Positions 12,069-21,912 of a stretch of 64,000 nucleotides of DNA are shown here, in pieces. The notes under the pieces were generated by a model. That model was given only the letters and a program-made list of their open reading frames with translations, was not told where the DNA came from and searched no databases. Origin of the DNA: Rhizomys pruinosus (taxonomy: Eukaryota > Chordata > Mammalia > Rodentia > Spalacidae); NCBI GenBank assembly GCA_009823505.1, contig VZQC01005922.1:343747-407746 (forward strand), read 5' to 3'. The stretch's first letter is position 1. The number at the start of each line of letters is the position of its first letter. The translations under genes were made by a program, and so were the position numbers.

Positions 12069-12528
12069 GGCCTAGGGAACGAACTGTGGCCAAGGTCAGG
12101 AGTGACCTGTGGCCTAAGGAATGAACTGTGGCTAAGGTCAGGAGTGACCTGTGGTCTAGGGAAGGAATGAACTGTGGCCAAGGTCAGGAGTGACCTGTGA
12201 CCCAAGGAATGAATTGTGGCCAAGGTCAGGAGTGACCTGTGGCCCAAGGAATGAACTGTGGCCAAGGTCAGGAGTGACCTGTAGCCCAAGGAATGAACTG
12301 TGGCCAAGGTCAGGAGTGACCTGTGGCCTAGGGAAGGAATGAACTGTGGCCAAGTTCAGGGGTGACCTGTGGCCTAGGGAAGGAACAAACTGTGGCCAAG
12401 TTCAGGAGTGACCTGTGGCCTAAGGAATGAACTGTGGCCAAGTTCAAGAGAGACCTGTGGCCTAGGGAAGGAATGAACTGTGGCCAAATTCAGGGGTGAC
12501 CTGTGGCCTAAGGAATGAACGGTGACCT
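12069..12528. repeat. 42-46-bp minisatellite, about 10 units, copy 1
   Basis: Tandem units with the core AACTGTGGCCAAGGTCAGGA followed by GTGACCTGTGGCCTAAGG and 'aatg'. Two length classes occur: 42 bp and 46 bp, the longer having an extra GGAA. Unit order and unit variants are the same as in copy 2 (27,994-28,453); I noticed only one base difference, at the last unit (GAACGGTGA here, GAACTGTGA there). Long minus-strand open frames in it are a by-product of the repeat. Confidence 0.95.
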
Positions 12529-13111
12529 GCCTGATCTGAAACTAGAAATGGAAGAGAGCAGCAACTAGAAGGCCAGACAGCCACAACTACTGGGAGCCAT
12601 CAGGAGAATGAAGAAGAGCTCACTGTGGATCCACAGTCTCCCTTTCCCAGCGCCTCAGAGTCACCAACTCTGAGCCTCAGACAGGGAACTGCCACCCTGT
12701 GGCTCACTCTCCACCGAGGGAACACAAATTTGAGTAGACCACTACATTTACACACTTGGGGAACTTCCCTGAGTTCCGAGTAAAACTCAAGTCACATCAG
12801 TCCTGAGTACTCTACGATAGAGAGTCCCCTTTCATACTTCTCCTCTCCCTCCCTGCTCACTCAGGGCCCGGGCCCGGCTCAATGCCTTCCTGCTTCCTGA
12901 AGAGGCGCAGCTAGAGCTGACCTTCTTGTTTCCTTGCTGTGCTTCCTGCAGGCAGGGAACTTTCTTCTACCCTCTTCACAGAGGCTCCTGAGAGAAGCAG
13001 AGGCAACAGAAATGTGTGTGTGCTATACAGAGAAGACAACAGAGGAGAAGGAAGGGGTTGAGCAGAGGAGATGAATGACTGAGACAGATCCAGAAGCAGA
13101 AAGAGAGAGAA
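12529..13111. other. duplicated low-copy sequence, no gene recognised
   Basis: Shared with 28,454-29,030. No recognised repeat or exon. Confidence 0.5.
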
Positions 13112-13248
13112 GCTTTTTCTTGTTGTTCTGTTTTGAGATAAGTCTCACTATGTAACCCTGGCAGCCTGAAACTCGCCATCTAACCAAAGCTGGCCCTGAA
13201 CTCACGAGATCCAACCTACCTCTGCTTCCTATCACATCTGGCCCAAGA
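13112..13248 (-). repeat. diverged B1-type SINE, copy 1
   Basis: Antisense B1/proto-B1 pattern: T-rich start, TTTTGAGATAAGTCTCACTA, TGTAACCCTGGCAGCCTG, then CTGGCCCTGAACTCAC and 'cctctgcttcctatcacatctggcc'. Diverged, so older than the B1 at 3,237. Copy 2 at 29,034-29,167. Confidence 0.7.
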
Positions 13249-13419
13249 AATTTTACCCTAAGGAATTGTTCCATTGCTTTTCTATCACACATGGACAAGG
13301 AGGCTGCAATATTTGAGGTGTCGAATGTCTCCTAAAAGCCCAAGTGCTAAAAATGGAACTATTAGGAGTCAGGGGAACCTTGAAGGGATATTATCTACTG
13401 GTCCTTAGATCACTGAGGA

Positions 13420-13770
13420 GTGTGTTACTTTTGTCATTGTTATGGATAAAACACCTTGCAAAAGCAATGTAAGGTTTTAAATTTTGGCTCACAGTTTTTG
13501 GGTACTGGCCCTCATAGTAGCAAGTCATGGCATCACATGCCATCCAGAGTGAGGCAACTGGCAACATTGTTTTCACAGTCAGGAGTAGAGAGAGAAGATT
13601 TCGATCCAGACCCCAATCATGGCACTGTCTAGCCCACACTTAGGATCTGTCCCCACCTTGTAGTCCACCTAGACAATCCCGCACAGGCATGCCCCCAGGA
13701 GGTTTGTCCTCCATGTGATTCGACAGAGCTCTCAAGTTGGCCAGTTCATATTAACCATCACAAGGAGTGC
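13420..13770 (+). repeat. rodent dispersed repeat (type A), copy 1
   Basis: Contains 'ataaaacaccttgcaaaagcaa' (quoted in part), TTTTGGCTCACAGTTTTTGG, CAGGCATGCCCCCAGGAGGTT and a terminus 'caagttggc..attaaccatcaca'. The same consensus is seen at 15,425-15,800, 29,345-29,680, 31,335-31,685, 52,245-52,495 and 54,950-55,215. It resembles the URR1-like group of rodent hAT-related repeats, but I cannot verify the name. Here it differs from copy 2 by many indels. Confidence 0.55.
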
Positions 13771-13989
13771 CTTGAAGTGGATTGTGCTGTCCTGACCCCT
13801 TCCACTTCCTGCCTATGAAGTAGGCAGTTTGTTCCAGTCCCCCCCATATCATATCACTCTATCATGCCCAGTAAAGACCCAAAGCAATGTGCGCACACAG
13901 TCTTTATTGGAACCCCCAAAATTCAGCTCTATAAAAACAAGTTAACTCCTTCAGGTTTTCCATTACAGCAACATAAAGAGGCCACAGAG

Positions 13990-14187
13990 AGAGACAAGTT
14001 GGGGTCAATGAAATGTCTCAATGAGTAAAAGCATGTTTCACCAAGGCCAAATGACCTGAGTTCAACCCCTGGGACATACATGGTAGAAGGATGAGAAACA
14101 ACTCCTGAAAAGGGGTCCTCGACCTCCGCAATGTGGATCATGACAGTACCACACAGTCAACCATGAATAAAAAAGAAATATAAATTT
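13990..14187 (+). repeat. B3-type SINE, copy 1
   Basis: B2-related SINE with a degenerate head (GTCTCAATGAGTAAAAGCAT), the box B-like ACCTGAGTTCAACCCCTGGG, ACATGGTAGAAGG and a region 'cctcgacctccgcaatgtg', ending in an A-rich tail. Copy 2 at 29,918-30,105 is closer to the family pattern. Confidence 0.7.
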
Positions 14188-15424
14188 TCAAAAAGAGAGT
14201 GTCAAATTCCCTCCAGTGTTCAATGGTCAGAACCCCAGACTTCTCCCAACAGAAAGGGGGACCCCTCCCCATCCTGAGCATGTGGCTGCTGTTAACCAAT
14301 GGCTGAGGCCCCAGCGCATCCCAAAGTGCACAGGCCCCTCTCTTCCTCTTCCTCTCAGTCTGTCTCTCTTGCCCTCTATTCTGCCATGCAGGACAGAAGG
14401 TTCTGTTGCACCTGCCCAGCCCCACCACAGACCTCTAGCAGGGATGGACTGTTGTCTACTGGGTTTTCCTGGAGTGCTACGAGAAAGACTGATGGAGTTG
14501 GAGGGTGCTGGGGAGGGTGTGGCATGGACAGAGAAGGTCTGGGTTTTAACCATGGGAGTGGTGTGGGGCACATGAGTGGCTATTTGAACACAGATTCTAA
14601 CCACGGCTCTTTTTCTGTACCCCTTTCCTGCAGCTCCGTAACGCATGCACATTGAATTCTTTTATTTTTTAATTCAGGCACTAAACTGTTCTAATTAATA
14701 ACCAGTGGGAGATAAACCACAGCCCACAGCTGGACACACATTCTGTTCATAATTAATTAGAACTAATTGATTAGATACCTTTACTAATGTGTGGTTTTAT
14801 GGTCAGAGTGAAATGAAACCCAATCCACCCAGGAAGACTTTGCTCACAGAGAACCGATCAATGAGGGAGCCTGAGGACAGGCAGCTCAGCAGCACCTGGG
14901 CCAGGCCTTTACCACACATCCTTTCCCGGGGACCTCACCTGCAGGGCTGTTGCAGAGCTCAGAACTGCCTGACCTACATAGAGCAACCTACGGACATCTG
15001 CCCCAGGTACCTGCCAGGCTAGTGCAGACTGTGGGGGAGTGGGAAGGCCCTGGGGAGCTGTCCCCTCCTTGCCCTGCCTGGAGTCTTCCAGCCTGAGAAG
15101 TCTCTCAGTTATCCAAACCTGAGTACAATCCCCACCCCATAGTGAACTTGGCATTTCGAGCTGACTATGGAGCCAGCCCACAAGCATCTATCTGCTGAGC
15201 TGAGGCAGGCACCGAGATCTGCTTCCAAACCTTGCTGGCTTGCTGTGGTTTGGTTTTCACTGACCTATTTCACATTCTGTTCAGCCTGTATTCATTTTTT
15301 TCTTTTTCAATCTAGGTATTAGGACCCTGGGATAAAGGGAAGTAAGAATTAATCAGGTCGGATTCACAGGGAATGCAAAGCCAATAGGCAGAAATAACGA
15401 AAGACTTAGTATACCTAGTATATT
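14188..15424. other. duplicated low-copy sequence, no gene recognised
   Basis: Shared with 30,106-31,334. 14,700-15,420 is identical to copy 2, whereas 14,190-14,680 has dense indels. Several frames of 77-141 residues overlap on both strands without recognisable domains. An AT-rich cluster of TAAT-type motifs lies at 14,668-14,780. Confidence 0.5.
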
Positions 15425-15800
15425 GGTGAATTTTCTTTTGCGATGATAACATGCCTGACAAAAGCAAGTTAAGGAAAGAGGGTCCGATTTGGGGGCTCAC
15501 AGTTCTAGGGAGAAAGTCCATCATAATGAGAAATGCACGGCAGCCAGAGCTCAAGGCAGGTGGTCCCACTGCATCCATAGTCAGGAAGCAAATGAATGAT
15601 GGTGCTCAGCTCCTTGCGTTTTCAAACCAGGGATGCACTATGGGAATAAAGAGTTGGGCTCCTAGTCCACTCCCTCCCCGCCCCACAGTGCCCTTCCCTG
15701 TGGTATCTGGGTCTATGGAAGAGATACCTCCTGCCCCCTGCACACAGGATCAAGAGGAGTCTCCTCCTTTGGCCACCAAACTCAAGTCCTGAACTTTATA
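15425..15800 (+). repeat. rodent dispersed repeat (type A), copy 1, second instance
   Basis: Same consensus as 13,420-13,770: ATGCCTGACAAAAGCAAGTT, GGCTCACAGTTCTAGGGAG, TCCATCATAATGAGAAATGC, then 'tggtgctcagctc'. Counterpart at 31,335-31,685, where the reading 'tattttggctcacag' is closer to consensus. Confidence 0.5.
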
Positions 15801-16445
15801 TGCTGACTGGTCAGCTCTGGGAGCTAGGAACACTGTGTGGACTTGCTTAGACTTGGGAAGAGGGGGACACAAGTGTCCCTGAGCCAGTGTCTACAGAGGC
15901 TGTAGACATGTTCAGCATAGCACTGCCTTCACAGAGTTTACATGATGGAGATTTTTCTGATTATACTAAAAAACATGAAACATAAACTAAGGCAGTCAGT
16001 CTCATATCAAGGTTTCCACCATGGATTCTTCAAAATATTTTCTGCATGACTTTGGGGTTTTATTTCATTTCCAGAATTCTTTCTCTCACAACCCTTAGTC
16101 AGGTCTTGGTCCTCAGGAGACATTCAGCTAATGTTTTTAAGATTGAATCTCTCACTAGGACCTGAGGGTTGGCAATTCTGCTAAGATGGCTGACCAATAA
16201 ATCCTAGGGACACCTGTCTCTGATTATCCACCTGAGTGGATTGCTAGCAATCAACCTCAGTCCTCGCACTAGCACAGCAAGCCTGAGCCATCTCTCAAGC
16301 CTGGAGTTGATTTTTTATTGCCGGTCTTGCATGTCTATAAGGTTAAGAGGGGTAACCCACAGCCTAGAACATAGGCCAGGGCTTTGGGGGACTGGAAATT
16401 TCACTCCGCCCATCCAATAAAAGGGCACCTCATTTTTTTCTTCTA
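15801..16445. other. duplicated low-copy sequence at the right edge, no gene recognised
   Basis: Shared with 31,686-32,340. No repeat or coding feature recognised. Confidence 0.5.
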
Positions 16446-16454
16446 TTAACTTCT

Positions 16455-17146
16455 TTTATTTCCGTGAGGTTTTTAGTTGTTCTGTGTTATCTTCCAGGTC
16501 TGATATTCTTTGTTCTGCTTCCTCCATTCTGCTTCTGAGGCTTTTTCCATTCCTTTCCTCTTGAATGGATGAGTGTTTGATTTCCTTTTTCATTTCCTCT
16601 TCTGATTTCTTTAGTATTTCTACTTCCTTTTGGAGCTTCTCAATCTCTTCTTGTAGCTCTTTAGTTCACTGGTTGGTTTCTTTATCTTTTTCAGCATGGG
16701 ATCTTCTCAGTGTTTCTACTTCCTTCCGGAGCTTGTCATTCTCTCTCTCTAGGTCCTTCTTAAGTTCCTCATTCTCTTTTCTTAGTTCTTTAATTTGTTC
16801 TTTATGATCTTGTAGTTCTTTAAATATGTTCCCAATTGTGTTTCTGATATCTGTGTCCTGGGGCATCCCCAGAGGGATCCCACTGCAGGAGTTTTCCATA
16901 GGGTTGTTAAAGCTTGGCATGGATTATCCTGCCCCTTTCCAGTGTTATCTCTTCTTTGTGATCCTGGCATATGGGCTTCTCCTTGCCTGTATTCCAATGT
17001 GAGTCCTAAATGCCTCTTCACTGTGTTGAAGGCTTGCTTTGCTTGCCTCCTTCAGATGCCTCTTCATAATCCCAGTTAGCGGGGGGGGGGGGATCTTCAG
17101 CCTGCACCCCAGTACCTTGCGCTGGCCTCAGGAGATCTCAGATCCA
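16455..17146 (-). mobile_element. L1 5' fragment (5'UTR + ORF1 coiled coil), inverted
   Basis: Reads on the minus strand as the end of the L1 5'UTR (17,040-17,146), the ORF1 start region (17,015-16,900) and the coiled coil (16,840-16,465; heptad-rich stretch with KELRKENEELKKDLEREND). It carries the in-frame TGA after ETNQ at 16,674-16,676, the same position as in the duplication L1s. It is joined head-on to a plus-strand L1 3'UTR piece at 17,147, which suggests one 5'-inverted insertion. Confidence 0.85.
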
Positions 17147-17563
17147 CAATTCAAATCTTAAAACTAACTACAGGAAAAGATTTGTATGTTCCAGCAGGTC
17201 AAAATGTCACCAACTTAATGGCTGAAAAAGAAAAGATACAGCTTTGCATTGAGTAGGATGTACCAGAAAGTACCAACTGAAAGGTTGACCCGTCTGAACA
17301 TTGAAAGGAAGAAAAACCTCAGATTGCTACAAACATCAAACCCCTCTGTGGATCCTACTTGTAACAACTATTTATAATGAGTCCTAATGAAACTTACCTT
17401 CTAGGTGCCACAAAGGTTTTAATACGAGAGACTTTCTTGCCTCCCCACCATAGAATAAGGTGAAATATGATGATGATGAGGTCGTTCTCCAACTGTAAAT
17501 TGGAGACAAGTATTATAGAGGTAATCTCTTATAAAACCGGTAAAACTGCCTTCTTTAATTACC
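17147..17563 (+). mobile_element. L1 3'UTR piece, long-tail lineage
   Basis: Starts CAATTCAAATCTTAAAACTA and is collinear with 46,585-47,000 (plus) and with the reverse complement of 33,430-33,850. No poly(A) end is present; the similarity stops near 17,563 in CTTCTTTAATTA. Confidence 0.7.
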
Positions 17564-17583
17564 TTCCTCAATTTTTAAAATTT

Positions 17584-17665
17584 TATTTCTGTGTGTGTGT
17601 CTGTCTGTCTGTCTGTTTGTATCTGTTTCTGTGTGTACATGCACACATGTATATGGGTGCCCAAC
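17584..17665. repeat. (TG)n-rich simple repeat
   Basis: TGTGTGTGTCTGTCTGTCTG followed by degenerate TG/TC and CACA stretches. Short and imperfect. Confidence 0.7.
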
Positions 17666-17774
17666 TAAGAGGGCTTTGAATTCTCTGGAGCAGGAGTTAT
17701 AAGCAGATGTGAGCTCCCCTCACCCCCATGCCTGCTGGGAACTGAAATTCGATCCTCTAGAAGAGTAATATAAC

Positions 17775-18070
17775 TTGAATGGGAAATGTTCCCCAGAGGC
17801 TCATGTACTTGAACACTTGGTCCCCAGTTGGTGACACTGTTTGGGGAGGTTGTGGAACCTTTAGGAAGCAGGGCCTGATTGGAGGAATTATGTCTCTGGG
17901 GGCAGGCTTTGAGGATTTAGAGCCTCACCTCACTTCTAGTTCACCCTCCTTGCTTCCTGTGTGTGGTTGAGATGTCTGTGCCTTTTGTCACCATTCCTGC
18001 CCACCAAGATGGCCTCTTAACCCTGGTATTTTATCACACCAATGGAAAAGCAGCAATTACTCAACCAGTG
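17775..18070 (+). repeat. medium-reiterated rodent repeat (type D), diverged
   Basis: Same order of motifs as 10,990-11,430 (CTTGAATGGGAAATGTTCCC, GGGGAGGTTGTGGAACCTTT, GAGGAATTATGTCTCTGGGG, terminal 'atcacaccaatggaaaagcag'). Old and diverged. Confidence 0.5.
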
Positions 18071-18171
18071 AACACTCTCTCCAGCAATCTCTTCAATAAC
18101 TACTACCCTATAGTCACTTTCTGAAAGAATCTAAAATGTCCATGGCTTATTAAATAAAATAAAGCAAAATA

Positions 18172-18400
18172 GGGGCTGGAGAGATGGCCTAGCGGTTAAG
18201 AGCGCCAACTGCTCTTGCAGAGGACCTGGGTTCGATCCCCAGCACCCACATGGCAGATGAAGACCATCTTTAACTCCAGTTCCAGGGGAATTCAACACCC
18301 TCCTCTGACCTCTTTGACATTGCACGACACGGGTGCACAAAGCTGCATGTAGGCAGTGCATTCATACACATACAAAGATAAATAAAATTTTTTAAAAAAT
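18172..18400 (+). repeat. B2-type SINE with perfect target-site duplication
   Basis: Complete sense B2 (GGGGCTGGAGAGATGGCC head, GGTTCGATCCCCAGCACCC box B region, A-rich tail), flanked by an exact 14-bp direct repeat AATAAAGCAAAATA at 18,158-18,171 and 18,401-18,414. The exact duplication points to a fairly recent insertion. Confidence 0.95.
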
Positions 18401-18657
18401 AATAAAGCAAAATAAAATGGCAAAATAGGAAAGGCAACACACCAAAAGGACTGCCATTCATTAGGAGCAGTGACATTCAAGAGAGCATGGAGAGTCAGGA
18501 GCATATGCACCAGAAGAAAGAAGCAAAGAGAATCTCAGGAGTGTATGGTTATGCCCAGGGAATCAGCATCAACACCAGCATCAGCTGAGAGCAGTTTCCC
18601 TTCAGCTCAGATAGCCACTGGAGTTTCTGCTCAATGTTATGCTTTGCAAAATGAGAC

Positions 18658-18752
18658 TGTGGACTAGAGAGATGGCTCAGTCAGTAAAGTACTTACCTAG
18701 AAAGCACAAGGTCCCCAGAACCCCTATTTAAAAGGCTGCTAAGCATGGTGAT
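18658..18752 (+). repeat. B2/B3-type SINE fragment
   Basis: GACTAGAGAGATGGCTCAGT then CAGTAAAGTACTTACCTAG and 'aaggtccccagaaccc' match the tRNA-like head of the B2/B3 group; no tail seen. Confidence 0.55.
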
Positions 18753-18754
18753 TG

Positions 18755-18958
18755 CATTACTCACTTTTCTGTTGCTGTGATAAAACATCATAACCAGAGC
18801 AATGTATAGAAGAAAGAGTCCATTTGGCTTATGGTTCCAGAGGGATAAGAGTCCATCATGGTGGGATGTGGGAAATCCAGCTTGAATTGCTGGCTGGATT
18901 TCCAACTAGCACCGCATGGCTGAGGGTCTGGCCCTGCCCCAAGGAGGAGCAAGCAGCA
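18755..18958 (+). repeat. rodent dispersed repeat, URR1-like
   Basis: ACTTTTCTGTTGCTGTGATA then AACATCATAACCAGAGCAA and GGCTTATGGTTCCAGAGGG match a common rodent hAT-related repeat that I believe is URR1. It is cut by the left edge of duplication copy 2 at 18,959. Confidence 0.55.
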
Positions 18959-19128
18959 TGGCCTAGGTGCGTGATGCTGGGTGTGGCACCCTTGTGCAGT
19001 GGCACAGGGTTGGGGGGCTTAAGATTGGTCCTGGGAACTGATGTCATTTGGTTTATAAAATCAAGCTGTGGCAAGGAGTAAATTTGAATTCCCTAGTAAC
19101 ATCATCACAGAATTCCTGGCCATTATTT

Positions 19129-19275
19129 ATTTATTTTTTTTTGGTCTTTTTGAGACATGGTCTTCCTGTAGCCCCACCTGTCCTGGAATTCGCTCTGTAG
19201 ACCAAGCTGGATCACAAAGATCCTGCCTCTGCCTCCCAAGTGCTAGGATTAAAGACATGCGCCACCACGCCCGGC
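19129..19275 (-). repeat. B1 SINE with target-site duplication, copy 2
   Basis: Counterpart of 3,237-3,386, with the same 15-bp duplication TCCTGGCCATTATTT at 19,114-19,128 and 19,276-19,290. Confidence 0.95.
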
Positions 19276-19925
19276 TCCTGGCCATTATTTTTATTAATTA
19301 TTGTGCACATATGGGCTAAGGTAGGCCTGAATTTCATTCGGGTGGCCAGTGGGTTGGAAAGAGATTCCTTTGTGGATCGCCAATCTGGGTAGCTGGTGTT
19401 ATGTGGGCATAGGCTTAAGATAAGCCAGCAGCCAGCAGCCTGAAATTCCTGTCCAGTCTCTGGCCAGGTGGGAAGTCATGGCCAAGAGTGGAACACGTGT
19501 CTCGTAGGTCCAGGCTAAGAGCCTAAGTTGGAGTTACCACTTAGGTTGGGCTATGGGAAGTAGTCAGCTGGCCTCTGCACCAAGAGGCCAGCTCCCCACA
19601 GTGTCCGCAAAGTGGGAGCTGTGCTGCCATCCCCCTTAGCAGGGCCGCGTGGTCCTGTTCGGCATAAAAAGAAAGCTTCCTGCAGTGGGAGACACATGGT
19701 GGGGGGAGGCTAAACACTCACATTTTCCAGCAAGCACAGGACACAGACAGTGAAAGATTGGAAATGGGGCATGGTTATCTATTCTCAAAGACCACCTCCA
19801 GAGCATGTTTCCACCAGTATGGCCATATGGTTCCATGAAACTTACCCACAAACAAATACCACCAAATAGAGACCAAGTATTCAAATATTCCAGTCTAAGG
19901 CAGACATTTTCATTCAAATCGCCAC

Positions 19926-20186
19926 AGTGGTGCATGATTCAAATGGCAGCACTGGGGATGTGGAGACAGGTGGATCTCTGGGACTCACTAGCCAGCTAGC
20001 CTAGCCTACTTGGCAAGTTTATGCCATAAAGTCTATGTCCCGGAAGTCAAAGTAAATTTCACCAGAGACATGAGAGCTGAGGTCATCCCTCTGGATTCTA
20101 CAAATGAATGCACACATGTGTATGTTTATCTATACACACACAAGTGCACATACCATACCACATATACATACACATTTAAAAAAAGG
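19926..20186 (+). repeat. B4/RSINE1-type SINE, copy 2
   Basis: Counterpart of 4,030-4,290 with the same head and CA-rich tail. Confidence 0.65.
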
Positions 20187-21370
20187 CTGAGAAACCAGAG
20201 GTGTCCTTAGGCAACCACCAGAGTTAGAAATGGACTGGTAACATGAGCCTGCTGGAAATCACCATTTGCCATGGGCCTGGTGTGCTCCAGTATGATCTTC
20301 CTGGATGTGGCAGACTGCAGAAAGGACCAGTCTCCAGATGCTGAGCAAGATATGATTCCTAAACAGATGTAAGTGAGCATTGCATGACCCCAGTGACCAT
20401 TTACCTGCTGCCTGCTCTGTGTTTAATACTTGCTTACAAAACAGTGGCCTAAGATGCCCCAGCTGCATCACAAACCCTCTGCATGCACAGCCCAGACCTG
20501 GGCCTGTTACATTTCTACAGTGGCTCTTGGGGACCAGGAAATCGATTGGTGTTCTGGATACTGCTTTCATAAGAAATATAATCTTTCATCTCTCAACTGG
20601 GAGTCTGTTTCTGTCAAATTAACTTCGTAGCATACAAGTAGGACCTAATTTCAGGCCTCACTGGTCTTGACAGTGACCTCTCAATTTTATACTAATTATG
20701 TCTTTTGAAAGTACCCAGATGTTTTATCACTCAGGTAAACTGGAGAGAGGAATGTGAGGATGTTTCACAAATCATGTTGAGACTGCTCTCTGTAGAATAG
20801 GATGCAAGTAAGAGGAAGTCTCTGATCACCAAGGGAACACCAAGATGCCACTCAGCAAAACCCAAGCCATGGGACTGATCTGCTGGAGGAAGGAAAGGGC
20901 CACAGCAGCCTGGAGCTTTGGGAAGGGTAATTAATGATCAACAAGGCTAATGAATCATGAGATACAAAGACCAAAACAGATCCATTATGGGGAACTCAAA
21001 AGTCAGCTGTGTCACCAAAAAGCCCACCCTGTGTGGGGGATGACTCAGGAAAGCTGTACCGCTGGAGCTGTCTGAATGACTGACAGGCAGCACAGCCAAT
21101 CCCAGATCTTCTCTCCCCAATAGAGTGAGTTCTTATATGACGGGGAATGGCTCTGTGAATCTTTTAAGTTTCAGGAGCTTTCTGAAATTTATGAGCTTTG
21201 TTTGCTCCTTAGTTTTTTTTTTTTTTTTTTAGTTTGTTTGCTTGCTGGGCTTAATGAACCTCCCCCTGGAAGTGTTCTGGTCAAAAGAAGTAGCTGCACA
21301 CCACAGTACTGTACAGAAGAAAGACACAATATCAAACTATTCAGGTATGGTTAAAAGAAATATCCAATCT

Positions 21371-21600
21371 GGGATCTCCCAAGACCACCTGAAGCACAGG
21401 TAGAAGCTGGGAGCTTCAGCTAGGTGGATCATTTGATTGCATTTCATTGTCTTTGTTGATCTTTGGCCCAATTGGCTGGTGCAGCTGTGGGGGCGAAGTT
21501 ATGCTCCCAGCTGGTATAAAAGGTGGGTTTGTGTGAGTCTTGAGAATGGGGATCTCCCAAGACCACCTGAAGCACAGGTACCAGGGCACAGACTAAAGAG
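21371..21600 (+). promoter_or_regulatory. L1 5'UTR promoter monomers, copy 2
   Basis: Two copies of the GGGATCTCCCAAGACCACCT motif about 178 bp apart and a TATAAAA between them, matching copy 1. Only one full monomer plus a partial is present. Confidence 0.6.
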
Positions 21601-21912
21601 CACCCCACCCTCACCTCATCCCTGCCAACTGATATTACCAAATGAAGGAGTGTCCAAGTGGATTCTTTGAGAACCTTCAGAACAGAAAGGGAAGAGTGAA
21701 TTGGACTTCCAATAGAAAGCCTAGAACTTAGAGAAGTCAACACTCCATAAGCAAGGAGTAAAGGAGAAAAACACATCAATCCAACAAAGAATGAAGGCAC
21801 CTGAAGGAGGCAAGCAAAGCAAGCCTTCAACACAGTGAAGAGGCATTTGGGATTCACATTGGAATACAAGCAAGGAGAAGCCCATATGCCAGGAACATGA
21901 AGAAGAGACAAC

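Larger units (their letters stand above)
3067..16445 (+). repeat. Segmental duplication, copy 1
   Basis: A direct copy of 18,959-32,340, displaced by about 15.9 kb. Left edge: both copies start at TGGCCTAGGTGCGTGATGCT and the preceding bases are unrelated. Right edge: both run through the segment ending in ...AAAGGGCACCTCATTTTTTT and diverge within the next 20-30 bases. All nested elements are shared at the same positions, including an L1 with the same internal deletion, so they predate the duplication. Long blocks (for example 4,114-5,250, 10,579-10,870, 11,500-13,100, 14,700-15,420) are essentially identical to copy 2. Intervening blocks, mostly repeats, differ by many single-base indels. 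Confidence 0.95.

Noticed and set aside
12041..12353. Overlapping minus-strand frames with repeated PQVTPDLGHSS peptides
   Set aside because: Translation of the minisatellite; stop-free because units of 42 bp keep frame. No start context or domain.
12069..12528. CRISPR-like regular repeats
   Set aside because: Units are contiguous with no unique spacers, and the DNA is mammalian.
14909..15187. 92-residue frame identical in both duplication copies
   Set aside because: Identity follows from the recent duplication; no domain, no codon bias and no exon signals.
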